Below are positions 10,523-22,340 of a stretch of 64,000 bases of DNA, piece by piece. The notes under the pieces were generated by a model. The model worked only from the letters and a program-made list of their open reading frames with translations. It was not told the origin of the DNA and did not search any database. Where the stretch lies: contig CM066733.1 in the NCBI GenBank assembly GCA_033961575.1, positions 106,669,921 to 106,733,920 on the forward strand. Reading direction: 5' to 3'. Both the position numbers and the translations under genes were made by a program. Positions within the stretch are counted from its first letter, which is position 1. Each line of letters begins with the position of its first letter. The stretch is from Aselliscus stoliczkanus. Taxonomy: Eukaryota; Chordata; Mammalia; Chiroptera; Hipposideridae.

Positions 10523-11396
10523 TTAAAAAAGCCCTTTTAACATTTCTTGCAATGCTGGCTTGGTGGTAATGAATTCCTTAAGCTTATTCTTTTCTGAGAA
10601 GCTCTTTATTTCTCCTTCAATTTTAAGTGATAGCCATGCTGGGTAGAGCAATCTTGGTTGTAGGCCTTTATTTTGTGTCACTTTGAGTATCTCCTGCCAC
10701 TCCCTTCTGGCCTGCAGAGTTTCTGTAGACAAGTCAGCTGTTAGTCTAACAGGAGTTCCTTTGTATGTAACCTGCTGTCTTTCTCTTGCAGCCTCTAGGA
10801 TTCTGTCTCTGTCTTTAACCTTTGCCATTTTCACTATGATGTGTCTTGGTGTGGACCTGTTTGGGTTCAGCTTGTTTGGAACCCTCTGCACTTCCTGGGC
10901 ATGTATGTTGATTTCCTTCACCAGGGTAGGGAAGTTTTCAGTCATTATTTTTTCAAATACCTTTTCGACCCCTTGCTTCTTCTCTTCTCCTTCTGGTATC
11001 CCTATGATTCGAAGTTTGGTTGCGCTTCACCTTGTCCCATAGGGCTCTTAAACTATTTTCATTGTTTTTTATTCTTTGGTCTTTTTGCTGTGCCAACTGG
11101 GTGAGTTCTGCTATTTTATCTTCCAAATCGCTGATCCGCTCCTCTGCTTCATCTACTCTACTGGTGATTCCTTCGAGTGTGTTCTTCATTTCAGTTATTG
11201 TATTCTTTAGTTCTAACAGGTTGTTTTTTATGGTTTCCCTATCCTTCTTTATGTCCTCGCTAAGTTCCTTAAACATTCTTATCATCAGTGTTCTAAACTG
11301 TGTCTCTGAAGGGTTGGATCCCTCTGTTTCATTTGGTTCCATTTCTGGAGGTTTCTTCTGATCTTTTACTTGTGACATGTTTCTTTGTTTCCCCAT
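10523..11396 (-). pseudogene. LINE-1 ORF1 of the half-L1 element, one frameshift
   Basis: ORF1p is an RNA-binding chaperone that trimerises through a coiled coil and coats L1 RNA. The likely start is MGKQRNMSQVKDQKK at 11396, downstream of a longer open frame that extends into the 5'UTR. The N-terminal half shows leucine/isoleucine heptads (FKELSEDIKKDRETIKNNLL, then VDEAEERISDLEDKIAEL). The C-terminal half holds the RNA-binding and C-terminal domain text (ITDR-type segment VKDRDRILEAARERQQVTYK, then EFITTKPALQEMLKGLF). A one-base length change near 11030 breaks the frame between the halves, so codons after NQTSN read a wrong frame to a stop at 10953. About 290 codons in total, like the full-length L1 at 36506. 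Confidence 0.85.
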
Positions 11397-12511
11397 TCTG
11401 GCTGTTGCTCTGGGATTGCTTTGATGTATTAGATAGATCACCAGGAGAGCCCTGGCTGGATCACACAGGCACACAGCTCACGGCCCAACACTCCCAGGAA
11501 AACTCCCAGTCTCAGCCTGTCCCAATCAGCCGCTCGCAGACCAGGCCGAGCAGCCCGACAACCAATCACAAGCCTGGCAACTCTGCAAGCGGAGTGCAGA
11601 GAGCAGAGACCCGAGGCGGCTTGCGCGCTCCCGCATCTCAGTGAGCAGCCTGTTGGAGCTGGATCACTCCCACTAGGCATTTCCCTGGCAACTCTGCATA
11701 GCGGAGTGCGAAGAGCAGAGACCTGAGGCGGCTCGCGCACTCCCAGGTCTCAGTGAGCAGCCGTTGGAGCCGGAGGGCACCCGCCCTGCGTTTCCCTGGC
11801 AACGCAGTATAAGCTGGGCGAAGGGTGGGGATCTAAGGCCGCAGGTGCACGCGAACGCACACATGCACTTCTGCGCCAATTCCACCAGACCAATTAGGTC
11901 TTGGACCTGATCCTTCGTGGGAGGGCTCAAGCCCAACAAAATGGCGTCCTCCCTACACCACTCGCGTGCAAGCTCCGCAGCACGGGAACGATAGTCTAAA
12001 AACCTCCAGCCTTTGCACCAAAGGTGCTCAGTTCAGTCCGTCCCCGCAGGCTCCCGGCTCACACAGCCACTCCTTCCACCAGGAACCAAGTAAGTGCTCA
12101 CCGGCGAGCAAACCCGGGCGCAGGCCCCACTGATTCTCCAGCCACTCTTAGCCTCACCGAGCTGAGCAAAGAGAATCCTCACTAATTTACTGCCGGCTAT
12201 CTTAGAACTCCTCTTCCCGGCAAAGGAGCTCTGACTGGTGAGCTTGGTGTGCGGCCGGAGGGTCTCTCCCCCAACCGGAGAAGCCTCCCACGGCTGGGAC
12301 CTCCCTCATGGGGCTCGCCCTCTCTCGTCTCCGCCCGTCCTACCAGACCCGATGCGGCTTCCTCTTTAAGTTCTTTGTTTAGTGGTTCTGTTCCTCCAGT
12401 GTTCCGGGGACCTCCAGGGTTGAATGCTGTATAATTTGCTTGTAATTTTGGTGTGATCCTGGGAGGCAGTTAGCACAGTGTCTGTCTATTGCGCCATTTT
12501 ACCAGAAGTCT
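11397..12511 (-). promoter_or_regulatory. 5'UTR / internal promoter region of the half-L1 element
   Basis: A GC- and CpG-rich 1.1-kb region lies 5' of ORF1. It contains diverged ~107-110-base tandem units between 11567 and 11860; anchors such as 'tttccctggcaac' recur at 11682 and 11789. The 5' end carries an ATGGCG site. It corresponds in order and content to the 5'UTR of the full-length L1 at 35151-36505. Internal promoter activity is inferred from L1 biology. Confidence 0.75.
12491..12500 (-). promoter_or_regulatory. YY1-like site near half-L1 5' end
   Basis: The minus strand reads AAAATGGCGC about 12-21 bases from the element's 5' end. YY1 binds an ATGGCG core at this place in human L1 and directs the start of transcription. 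The site is at nearly the same offset in the full-length L1 here. Confidence 0.55.
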
Positions 12512-13900
12512 CTGGAATATGGTTTTGTCTCAAAGGTTTCCACTTGGCCTTTCCCACTGTGAAGCTTATTTCTGAAGGTTGAGGAAACAATGTGGTGGCT
12601 ACTCTAAATGCCAGTTATATCAATTTCAATTATATACCCAGGGACTGGAGAAATGATCATGATGTCAATTCATGGAAGAAGTGGGCCACTGCGATCCAGA
12701 CTTTAACCAGAAATCCATGTATTATTTGGTCTCTGTAAGTTCCCACTCTGTCAAGTAGGCCATGATGGCAGTCTGGGATCCCTAATATCTGTCAACTCAG
12801 CTACTGTGCTCCATAGCACTGAAAATGTCCAGGTATTTACCTTTCCTTAGAGTATAGAGTCACCCAATAGTCATTAATCCCTTTGGAGAAGGGCTGGGGG
12901 AAGCAACACTTTATATAGTTACTCTGGTGTTGCAGGGTCCTTTTTCCTGGGTACTTCTTTAATCAATGTTTTGAATCTAAAAATATGGGAAGTGAGCCAT
13001 GGTTTTGTGACAGTTTATTGGGATACCTGCTCTCAGCCTCCTGATACTTTGCTCTTGTTTCCTGTTTATAAATGCCAAGGAGCATCCTTGTTCTCTGCTT
13101 ATCTATTTTGCTTTTAGGGATATGAACCTTTGTTAACGGTATCCAAAAATTCCTCCCTTAGCTGAGCTTCCTTCCTGAATTTGTTTATTATAATAACTTT
13201 GTCCTCCTGGCTTCTGGTAGTTAAGTGCAGTTATATGGTCTATATTAAATCAGAACTCTGTCATCCTCCTGAACACTAAGGAGTTCAGCTCTGTGACTGC
13301 TGTCCCACAGTTATCACTGGCCTGCAGAAAAGAGACATTATGAAACTTTTTTACTATTTTGATAAGTGGCCTAATGGACTTTGTGAGTGGTGTGCCCTTT
13401 GAGTCCCATGAAACATAATGCCCTGGTTGGTCTTCTGGCATGACGCAATATGACTATTAGAGCATACACACTTCCCCTATTCCTTCCTGTACCACCCACC
13501 AAGACATCTTAGGCATTCCATCTTGCTCACTTTCTCCAGGCTTCTAAGAGTCACCCTGCTGGTGAGTTTACCTCACCTCTGGGCTTTTTGCCAAAACATT
13601 TAATCCAATGTCATGAGAAAGTAACCCTAAATTGATGTGTTCCCTATCTACTCTTAAATTTTAAACCCCCTTTCACAAACTAACACCCACAACATCTAAT
13701 CCCAGGACCTCCCATGGCTTCTGTCACTAAATACTATTCTTGCAGCTCCTCTAGGACACAATTTCTTTCCTGCCCTATCCAATCATCTATGCTTCCAGCA
13801 GCAGGATATCTGGGCAGTGAACATTCGTGGTCACCATAATCTAGTTTTTACATTTAAAATTATGTATTCTTTTCTTAACAAGTACCTCCCAAATTATACA

Positions 13901-14298
13901 TGCTTCAATCCATAACATCTTGGTTAACCCCTGGGTGGGTTAACCTAGATTTGCAATATTATACTTCCACCATATTCTGTTAATTCTGCCTACAAGTTCA
14001 GGGGAAAAGCAAAAACAAAAACATAAACAAAAACAAACAAAAAACTAGACATGGATATTGAAGCAGATTCCAATATCTACTTACTGAAATACCTTTATTG
14101 AATGAGTAGAATTTCAATGAATTTAGAGAACATGAAGGATTTTCTAAGGAGAAAGGGTATAGACAAAAATGGCATTGGCAAGCTGACCCATTGGTTAGAG
14201 CAGAGATGGTGTGCGAAGAAACAGAAAATTGAAGAGTGTTAAAGCCAGAGTTCAGAAAAACAAAATTATCAGATAAAGGAACAGAAAAATTGTACGTT
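13901..14298. other. Stretch without recognised genes
   Basis: I see no supported gene or repeat. An A/AAC-rich run is at 14005-14045. The minus-strand open frame at 13998-14309 lacks any recognised domain. Confidence 0.5.
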
Positions 14299-14314
14299 AA
14301 AAGTGTCATTCTAG

Positions 14315-14460
14315 GGCCAACCGAATGGCTCAGTTGGTTAAGAGCTCACTCAAGAGTGTGAGCTGAGCTCTGAGCAACGGCGGTTCGATGCCAGCCCGAG
14401 CTGAGTTGCCTTTGAGCTGCCAACAGGTGGCAGGATGGCTCAGCTAAAAAAAAAAAAAAA
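14315..14460 (+). mobile_element. tRNA-derived SINE, type C
   Basis: Same body as the copy at 8274: GGCTCAGTTGGTTAAGAGCT head, a GGTTCGATGCC box B, body end 'ggatggctcagcta', and an A-tail. The perfect 16-bp target-site duplication aaaagtgtcattctag is at 14299-14314 and 14461-14476. The uninterrupted A-tail and perfect duplication suggest a fairly recent insertion. Confidence 0.93.
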
Positions 14461-14476
14461 AAAAGTGTCATTCTAG

Positions 14477-16089
14477 AAACACATGTCTGATGGCTCTGTA
14501 AAAATAATATTTTGGGATGTGAGAGCCGGCCTTCTGCAAAGTGATTGAAATTGAGATACAAGGGTAGATAGAATTCGATGAGAAGTCAGTGATTCATTCA
14601 CACAAAAAGTTCATCAATCATCCCATTTTGAGTCAGGGTTATTTAAAAATTCTTCACACATGTGAGCATTGGGAATAAGAAAACCAGTATTGTGCTGATA
14701 AATGATTAACAACTGTTTCTCCCAGGAGAAAAATAAGAAAGAAAGAAACGATAAACTGATTTGTTGCATTTGCCAGGCATATGGTGTAAATACTCAGACC
14801 ATGGCTCTCAAACGCAATAGGAGTCTCCTCTAGCACTTCCCTGCAAAACCTTAAGAATGGCTTACATTAATGAGGCTACCAAGTAATGCAAAGAATATCT
14901 AAATCCCCTCAAACATTCCTACTTTAAAAAGATCATAGAAAAATAGAATTAATTGTTTTGTAATCTGAGGATGATTTTTGGATATGAAATCTAGACGTGT
15001 TCTTTATTGATAGTCTAATGTATATTTTCCAGAATCCCTAAACTTTGGAAAACAACTATTGTGGCATTATAAAAGCTATATTTCTTATAATCCTATAATC
15101 CCCAAAATAAACTAATCTTCTTATAAATGAACTACTTCCATTTTCATTTTTTGAAACTGTTTTTTCTCCATATGAAGGACTTTAACAATCTAAAAATGTT
15201 TTGTTTTGTGGACCATGGCAGACCTAATAATCTGGAAAATGAAAATCCTATTATATATCCTTATAATTCTTGTTTCATATAGGCACAGGAGCATATAACT
15301 CAATACAACATCTGTTCCTAAATGCATAACATTAAATTTTGGAAGTAATTCGAGAAGTTAGAAAATCGATTTGTTTGTGTAACTAACCACTTAACTCCAA
15401 AAATTCTAATTCCAAATTTTTGCTGATTAAATATTTTGAATTTTATCTTTGAAAATTTTGAAATTCTATTATAGGTTTTTTTGTGTTTCTTTTTCTTTTA
15501 AATTATGTCACTTTGCAAAATGCACTGACCTAAAACTCCCTTTAGCTTAATTTTCTTATATCTATTGTACGTTAATTTAGCAATTAGTCTTACTTTTAAA
15601 TGTCTATTTTTTGCAAATAAAGTAATTAAATATCAAATTTGTTCTTAACTATCATGCTTAGGTGACTATTTATTTATAAGGATTATTTGATTCCTGTATA
15701 GATCAGTGGATAAGAACTCAAAAATATATAATATATATCAAACTATATAGATTAAAATATAGGTGCCTAGTTAACATGCAATTTAACTAAAGCATATGAG
15801 CTGTTTGTTTAACACTTCTGCTAATTATATCTGATGATTTTTCTCTTTGTAAATTATCACATTTTTTGGCACCATGAGAACTAGCATAGTAAACATAAGA
15901 CCTTTTATTGCTTTGCAAATGCACAGCAGGGTATGTAGTCTGAAAACTAACATTAGATAAAAATAATCTTTGCCTCAGTTTACCAAGTATGTTAATTTTC
16001 ATAGGAAAAACTGTTTAGCGATTCTATTTCTCTTATTAAGAAGTTGGATATAGCTTAGATGTAGATTTAACTTACATTTTTCCACTTTC
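14477..16089. other. AT-rich stretch without recognised genes
   Basis: No gene, tail or repeat hallmark was recognised. Confidence 0.5.
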
Positions 16090-16103
16090 AAAAAGATATT
16101 TTT

Positions 16104-18116
16104 AAAAATACCTAGGAATAAATTTAACCAAAGAAGTGAAAGATCTGTACTCAGAAAATTATAAGACACTGAAGAAAGAAATCATAGAAGATACAAATAA
16201 ATGGAAACACCTACCATGCTCATGCATAGGAAGAATTAATATAGTTAAAATGTCCATACTGCCCAAAGCAATATATAGATTCAATGCAATTCCTATCAAA
16301 CTACCAAGGGCATAGTTTACAGAAATAGAAAATATAATCCTAAAATTTATATGGAATCATAAAAGACCCCAAATAGCCTCGGCAATTCTGAGAGATAAGA
16401 ACAAAGTCGGGGGGAGCACGCTACCAGACATCAAAACCTACTACAAGGCTACAGTAATCAAGACAGTTTGATATTGGCATAAAAACAGGCACATCGATCA
16501 GTGGAACAGAACAGAGAGCCCAGAAATAAATCCAGGCATTTACGGACAGTTAATCTATGACAAGGGAAGCAAGAATTTACACTGGAGTAAAGATAGTCTA
16601 TTCAATAAATGGTGCTGGGAAAATTGGACTGACACATGCAAAAAAATGAAACTGGACCACCTCCTTACGCCATATACAAGAACAAATTCAAAATGGATTA
16701 AAGACTTAAATGTAAGACCTGAAACCATAAAAATCCTAAAAGAAAATATAGGGAGTACATTTGCAGACATTACCCGGAGCAATATTTTTACTGATACATC
16801 CCTACGGGCAAGGGAAGTAAAAGAAAAAATGAACATATGGGATTATATCAGAGTTAAAAGTTTTTTCACAACAAAGGAAACCATTAATAAAACAAAAAGG
16901 AAGCCTACTGAATGGGAGAATATATTTGCCAACGATATATCTGATAAGGGGTTAATATCCAAAATTTATAAAACACTCATGAAACTCAACACCAAAAAAA
17001 CAAACAACCCAATTAAAAAATGGGCAGAAGATATGAAGAGACATTTCTCTAAAGAGGACATACAGATGGCCAACAGGCATATGAAAAAAAGTTCAACCTC
17101 ACTGGTCATTAGGGAAATGCAAATAAAAACCACCATGAGATACCACCTCACTCCAGTCAGAATGGCTATCATCAATAAATCAACAAACAACAAGTGCTGG
17201 CGGGGCTGTGGGGAAAAGGGGACCCTGCTGCACTGTTGGTGGGATTGCAGATTGGTGGCCACCATGGAAGTCAGTATGGAGGTATCTCAAAGAACTGGAA
17301 ATAGAGCTACCTTTTGACCCAGCAATTCCACTCCTAGGTATTTATCCTGAAAAAACCAAGACACTTATTCAAAAAAAGTTACGCACCCCTATGATCATAG
17401 CAGCACAATTTACAATAGCTAAGACTTGGAAACAACCAAAATGCCCATCGGTAGATTACTGGATTAAGAAACTGTGGTATATTTATACAATGGAGTATTA
17501 CTCTGCTATAAAGAAGAATGAAATCATACCATTTGCAATGATATGTATGGGCCTAGAGACTATTATGTTAAGTGAAATAAGTCAGTCAGAGAAAGACAAA
17601 TACCATATGATCTCACTCATATGTGGATTCTGAAAAACTGTATGAATGAGCAAAGTAAACAGAAACTGTCTCATAGATATAGAGGAAAACTCAGGGTGGC
17701 TAATTGGGAGGGGGATGGGGATGAGGGAGAAGGGGAAGGGATTAAACAGCAAAAATAGGCAACTACAATATTGCCACTGGGATATGAAAAACAGTTTGGG
17801 GAATATAATTAATAATGTTGTAAATATTTTGTGGGATGTCAGATGTCATAGGTCTTGTTAGGAAGACCATTTCATGGATGGAGTAGAGGTTTGATCACTG
17901 CACTGTATAACTGAGGAGGAGGTGGTATATGTACTGTAATTGAATATATATAGATAGTCATGGGATGTGGATTATACTGTGAAAGAGAGTCAGAGGAAGA
18001 GTAATAGATATATATGATATGGGGAGGGAATGGGGTGGTGAATTGGGGGTGGGGGGTTGTCACTTTGAGGGGTAAAATGTACAACTATTGCACTGTGTTG
18101 TACACCTGAAACAAAT

Positions 18117-18147
<31 letters not shown>

Positions 18148-18158
18148 AAAATAAAAAA
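16104..18158 (+). mobile_element. 5'-truncated LINE-1, sense
   Basis: Colinear with positions ~39733-41764 of the full-length L1: the 3' third of ORF2, the 3'UTR with a G-rich tract near 17705-17740, and an (AAAT)n-rich tail. An imperfect target-site duplication (aaaaagatattttt at 16090 versus aaaaaagatttttt near 18152) flanks it. The 5' truncation is typical of incomplete target-primed reverse transcription. Confidence 0.9.
16130..17633 (+). pseudogene. LINE-1 ORF2 C-terminal remnant
   Basis: The frame at 16646-17317 encodes 223 residues of the part of ORF2 after the reverse transcriptase, including [20 protein letters not shown] and, near its end, the cysteine-rich [19 protein letters not shown] second, overlapping frame (17208-17633) carries the final segment ending SEKDKYHMISLICGF. 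A frameshift near 17250-17300 separates them, and stop codons interrupt the 5' part (for example the tag near 16314). The RT catalytic core was never included in this copy. It cannot encode a functional protein. Confidence 0.85.
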
Positions 18159-18166
18159 GATTTTTT

Positions 18167-19549
18167 GAACTCTAGCAATTAAATACCTACAAGGAACATA
18201 AAAGAACAATTCAATACTTTAAATTGATAGGTTTGTGTGAGTGTGCACATGCACATTGTATTTTGTTTTGTTTGATTTGGTGTAATTTTTACAGAAATGA
18301 ATGTCTCTTTTATTCTATGAACAAAGATTAACTGAGAAACTCACTTGCTTGTTGAAATGACCTCTCTGCTTAAACTGTTGGTTCTTTCAGTTCAGAATGA
18401 AAATTAAACTCAAGAAAGACAATAGATTTCACTGAGCACCCAGCATACTTAGAATTTAAAAGGAAAACAACACAGCATCCACAGTAGAGGGGAAATCTTG
18501 GGACTCCCATGCATAGATGGTGATGTACAAAGATCACTGTGACCCTGGTCACTTTGAGCTCACACAGACCATCTCAAATGAGAGAAGCCATCAGCTCTTC
18601 AACATTTACCTTGTTAACCAAGTGCCCTCGTCAGGGAGTCCCACCTAGCTTCCATTATCTGGAATAATTGTATTTCATCAATATTTATTTCTCTGTACTT
18701 GATAAACATTCTTTATGATGAAGGACAGGTGCTTGTTCTTATATAGTATAACCTCTGACACATTCTCATTTATATGGATCTTAGAAAAATCTTGAGTTAC
18801 TCTGTCAGGAAAGTTTTAATGGGTGTTCTTCAGGCATCTCTGGAGCTGCAGGGAGGTTCAGAAAATACGCATTAACTCTTTCTTTCCACTTCGGCAGCAG
18901 CAAAAACCAACACAAGTCAGCAACCTGGCAGCGGGAGTATTATTATTATTTTTTTAAAGAAATACTAAGGATTCCAGGAGAAAACAAAAAGGGAAAGACA
19001 AACAAGGGATAAACTATATTTTGTGAAATTTTTTAAAAAAATCATTTAAGTCAAATAAAATTAGTAATAAGTGTATAGTTTTAAGAAATATAGCATCACC
19101 ATGGTTTTCAATCAGAAAACGGGAAGTCAGCATTCTGGAGATTATTTCAGAAGTCAGTATTAAATTTGATTGTCTTTGACTTTGAAATTGAGTAAAATAA
19201 TTTTTATTTTAAGTTAATTTTTAAATTATATTGCTATGCTTAAAGATCATATTGATCTGGAAGTAGAGGGATTATAAAATAACCAGGTTGCTAAGCATTT
19301 GTAACATACTAAAATGAATCTGTGCTCTGATATAGATGAAAACATTACTTCACTACTCAAATAATTACGGATACTTTGAAGCTGCATTCTAAAATATTTC
19401 TTCTGAGAGAAAATTAATTATATTAGTTTAATGTATTATTATACCAAAGTATTTGTTCTATTTTGGTATATCTTTGAGCAAAAATGACCAAAGGAGTTTT
19501 TTTTAAATATGATCTTTAGCACCAGCAGTAATATCCTCATTAATGATTA
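18167..19549. other. AT-rich stretch without recognised genes
   Basis: No supported gene. The 60-residue minus-strand frame at 18370-18552 has no recognised domain. Confidence 0.5.
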
Positions 19550-19562
19550 TGGGATTTCTTTT

Positions 19563-19754
19563 CTTTTTTTTATTTAATTATTTTTTAAATGATATTAGTT
19601 TCAGGTATACAAAACAACATAATGATTAGACATTTACACCCCTTACAAATTGATTAACCGACCTCCACGCCCAGTCTACTATCCCTCTGACTAGTATACA
19701 CCTGTTCAATACTGTTGACTATATCCCCTATGCTGTACTTTACATCCTGTGAGA

Positions 19755-19801
<47 letters not shown>

Positions 19802-20929
19802 TTTTAAATTATAGTTGGCATTCAGTATTATTCTACTTGAACTTCATGTGTACTGTGCAGTGATCAGGTATCTACATAATCTATGCAGTGATCCCCTAAT
19901 AAGTCCAGTACCCATCTGGCACCCTACATAATCTTTACAACATTATTGATTATATTCCCCATACTGTATTTCACATCCCTGTGAATATTTTGTGACTACC
20001 AATTTGTACTTTCTAATCCCTTCATTTTTTCACCCATCCCCAAACTCCCCTCCCATCTAATAACCATCAGTTTTTTTTCTCTGCATCTCTGAGTCTATTG
20101 CTGTTTTGTTTGCTCATTTATTCTCTTCTTTAGATTCCACATATAAGTGAGATTATAGGGTATTTGTCTTTCTCTGACTGACTTATTTCACTTAGCATAA
20201 TGTTCTCTAGGTCCATCCAAATCATTGCAAATGGCAAGATTTCATTCTTTTTTATAGCAAAGTAATATTCCATTGTATAAATGTACCACAGTTTCTTTAT
20301 TCAATCATCTATTGATGGGCATTTCAGTTGTTTCCATATCTTGGCTATTGTGAATAGTGCTATATCAAACTAAAAAGGTTTTCCACGGCAAAGGAAATCA
20401 TCAACAAAACAAAAAGATGTACTACTGAATGGGAGAAGATACTTACCAATGATACATCTGATAAAGGGTTAATATCCAAACTCTATAAAAAGGTCACACA
20501 ACTCAACACCAAAAAAAAAAAAACCACAAAAAAAACAACCCAATTAAAAAATGGGCAGAAGACATGAAGACACATATCTCTAAAGAGGACATACAGATGG
20601 CCAATAGACATGTCAAAAGATGCTCACTGTCACTAATCATTAGAGAAATGCCAATAAAAACCACAGTGAGACACTACCTCACTCCTGTCAGAATGGCTAT
20701 CATCGATAAACAAACAAACAACAAGTGCTGGTGGGGCTGTGGAGAAAAGGGAACCCTGCTGCACTGTTGGTGGGATTGCAGATTGGTGCAGTAACTATGG
20801 AAGTAAGTATGGAGGTATCTCAAAAAACTGGAAATGGAACTACCTTTTGACCTAGGAATTCCACTCGTAGGCATTTATCCTGAAAAACCCAAAACACTAA
20901 TTCGAAAAAATATATGCACTTCTGTTTAT
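19563..20929. mobile_element. 5'-inverted LINE-1 insertion (twin priming)
   Basis: The left part (19563 to about 20362) is an antisense L1 3' end. The right part (about 20363-20929) is sense ORF2 text. The two meet head to head, and together they cover the equivalents of ~40473 to the L1 end in the full-length copy with almost no loss. One target-site duplication, tgggatttctttt, encloses both parts (19550-19562 and 20930-20942), so this was a single insertion event. An (AT)n microsatellite interrupts the 3'UTR part at 19757-19797. Confidence 0.88.
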
Positions 20930-20942
20930 TGGGATTTCTTTT

Positions 20943-22215
20943 TGTAACTGACATAGTTTTAGGAGTATCTAACTCGAAATTCATCTGAAATCTGAACAGG
21001 TAATTACAAGGTCTAGGCAGAAATTATACTTTTATATTTTCATGATAAGGCAAGTTACCCTGCAATAGCAAATAGAGTCAGTCTAGTCATAATCCCAGTC
21101 ACTGTTCCAATATCAGCAGGAACAATTGAGAGTAAGAATGATATACAGGGCTCACACAGGAAAGTTAGTTGAGGTTTTATTTGTGGTGTAACTGTACTAT
21201 TTGACTATCTTAACTACCCCCAAAGTAGAACTAATATGAGGTTTATCATCTGACAAAATATATAACTCCCTTACTGAAAAATTTTTCTAAAATGATGATT
21301 TTCTATAGAGATGGCTCTAGTGTAGCTGTAATGCCTCATAATGAGGCTCAAGGTTTCTGGCATTTGAAAATCTTACATGTTTAAAAACACTATAACCTGA
21401 GCACTGCAATTAAACAAAACCTACTCTTGCATATCATTCACACTTTATACTAAAGAGAGACACCAATTGAGAGTTAGACTTGTTCATCCAAAAGCAGAGG
21501 AAACCTACCTTTACCAGGCCTTTATTTATAACCTTGATGATATTATTAGAATCAGTTGATATACTACCCAAATGTATCATTCTATATGTCATTAGCATGA
21601 CAGAGAAAGATACAGATCAAAGAAAAATCTACCCTATATTAAGAAAAAAGAGATGATTTAAAAATAGAAGAGAACTTTCAACAAAATTAATAGACTCGTC
21701 ATATAAAAGACTTACTTGAGGCCCCTGTTTTGAAATAATTAGTTTTGTAATGATATTATTTTGAACATTCCTCATAGGATAATAAAACTATTATGTAATC
21801 TATGGTTTTTAATACATACATATAGTGTTATTGTGATAACCCAACAAATAAATACACCTTAAAGTCAGAGCAAAAAAGGTAGTATTAGTATACTTAATCA
21901 TCTGTTGTTAGCCATCAACCTTGAGTCAAACCATGAACATTCCAAAATTTTTTTAAAAGGGTTTTGTTTTCTTAAGAACTATAGCTATTTCAAATTTTTA
22001 TATTTTTATTAGTGCCACAGTTTTTTTTTTAGGATTTTCAAGACACCTGTTATATCTATTTAATATGTTATTTGAATATTTTCTTTAATAAATGTTTCAA
22101 AATATCTACGATATTTTGTTTGAAACTCTGGGGTAGATTTCTAAACACATATCTGAAACCTCTCAGATATCTTATTTTTAAAAATGCCTTAGCATTTAAT
22201 ATTGCATGGTACAAT
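20943..22215. other. AT-rich stretch without recognised genes
   Basis: Nothing recognisable apart from short A- and T-runs. Confidence 0.5.
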
Positions 22216-22216
22216 T

Positions 22217-22252
<36 letters not shown>

Positions 22253-22270
22253 TTACTACTACTACTACTA
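22216..22270. repeat. (CTA)n trinucleotide microsatellite
   Basis: About 18 TAC/CTA units with one ATT interruption. It produces a polythreonine run in the plus-strand frame 22072-22368, which is not a gene. Confidence 0.97.
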
Positions 22271-22340
22271 TGTTGCTGATGAAGAGCCTGGTTCTGTATT
22301 TTCCTCTCTGGAACCTGCTAGACTGTAATTCTTATTTTTT

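Larger units (their letters stand above)
9182..12511 (-). mobile_element. ORF2-less LINE-1 derivative (half-L1 / HAL1-like)
   Basis: A perfect 17-bp target-site duplication, ctggaatatggttttgt, lies at 9165-9181 and 12512-12528. Read on the minus strand the order is: a complete-looking 5'UTR (about 12511-11397), ORF1 (11396-10523), a short inter-ORF stretch, a 28-base island of ORF2 (10485-10458), part of an L1 3'UTR (10457-10311), then the last codons of ORF2 and a second full 3'UTR (10310-9730) with an A-tail. More than 3 kb of ORF2 is absent. Without the nested SINE insertion (about 530 bp) the element is about 2.8 kb. It resembles the half-L1 (HAL1) class, which encodes only ORF1 and depends on L1 ORF2 protein in trans. 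It could instead be a one-off rearranged copy. Confidence 0.85.
6850..13900 (-). mobile_element. Decayed ERV-L-like endogenous retrovirus internal region, split by later insertions
   Basis: Two minus-strand remnants are in the order expected for a class III (ERV-L) pol gene. A reverse-transcriptase-like fragment is at 8850-9122, and a fragment resembling the region leading into the pol-linked dUTPase lies downstream at 7334-7531. The stretch is otherwise without long frames and full of stops, so it is long dead. A type C SINE (8274-8453) and an ORF2-less L1 derivative (9182-12511, itself holding a SINE) interrupt it. The outer limits are estimates because no LTR was identified, and assignment of 12529-13900 to the same element is inference. 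Confidence 0.55.

Noticed and set aside
11300..11644. 114-codon plus-strand frame
   Set aside because: It is antisense to the half-L1 ORF1 start and 5'UTR, with no independent evidence of coding.
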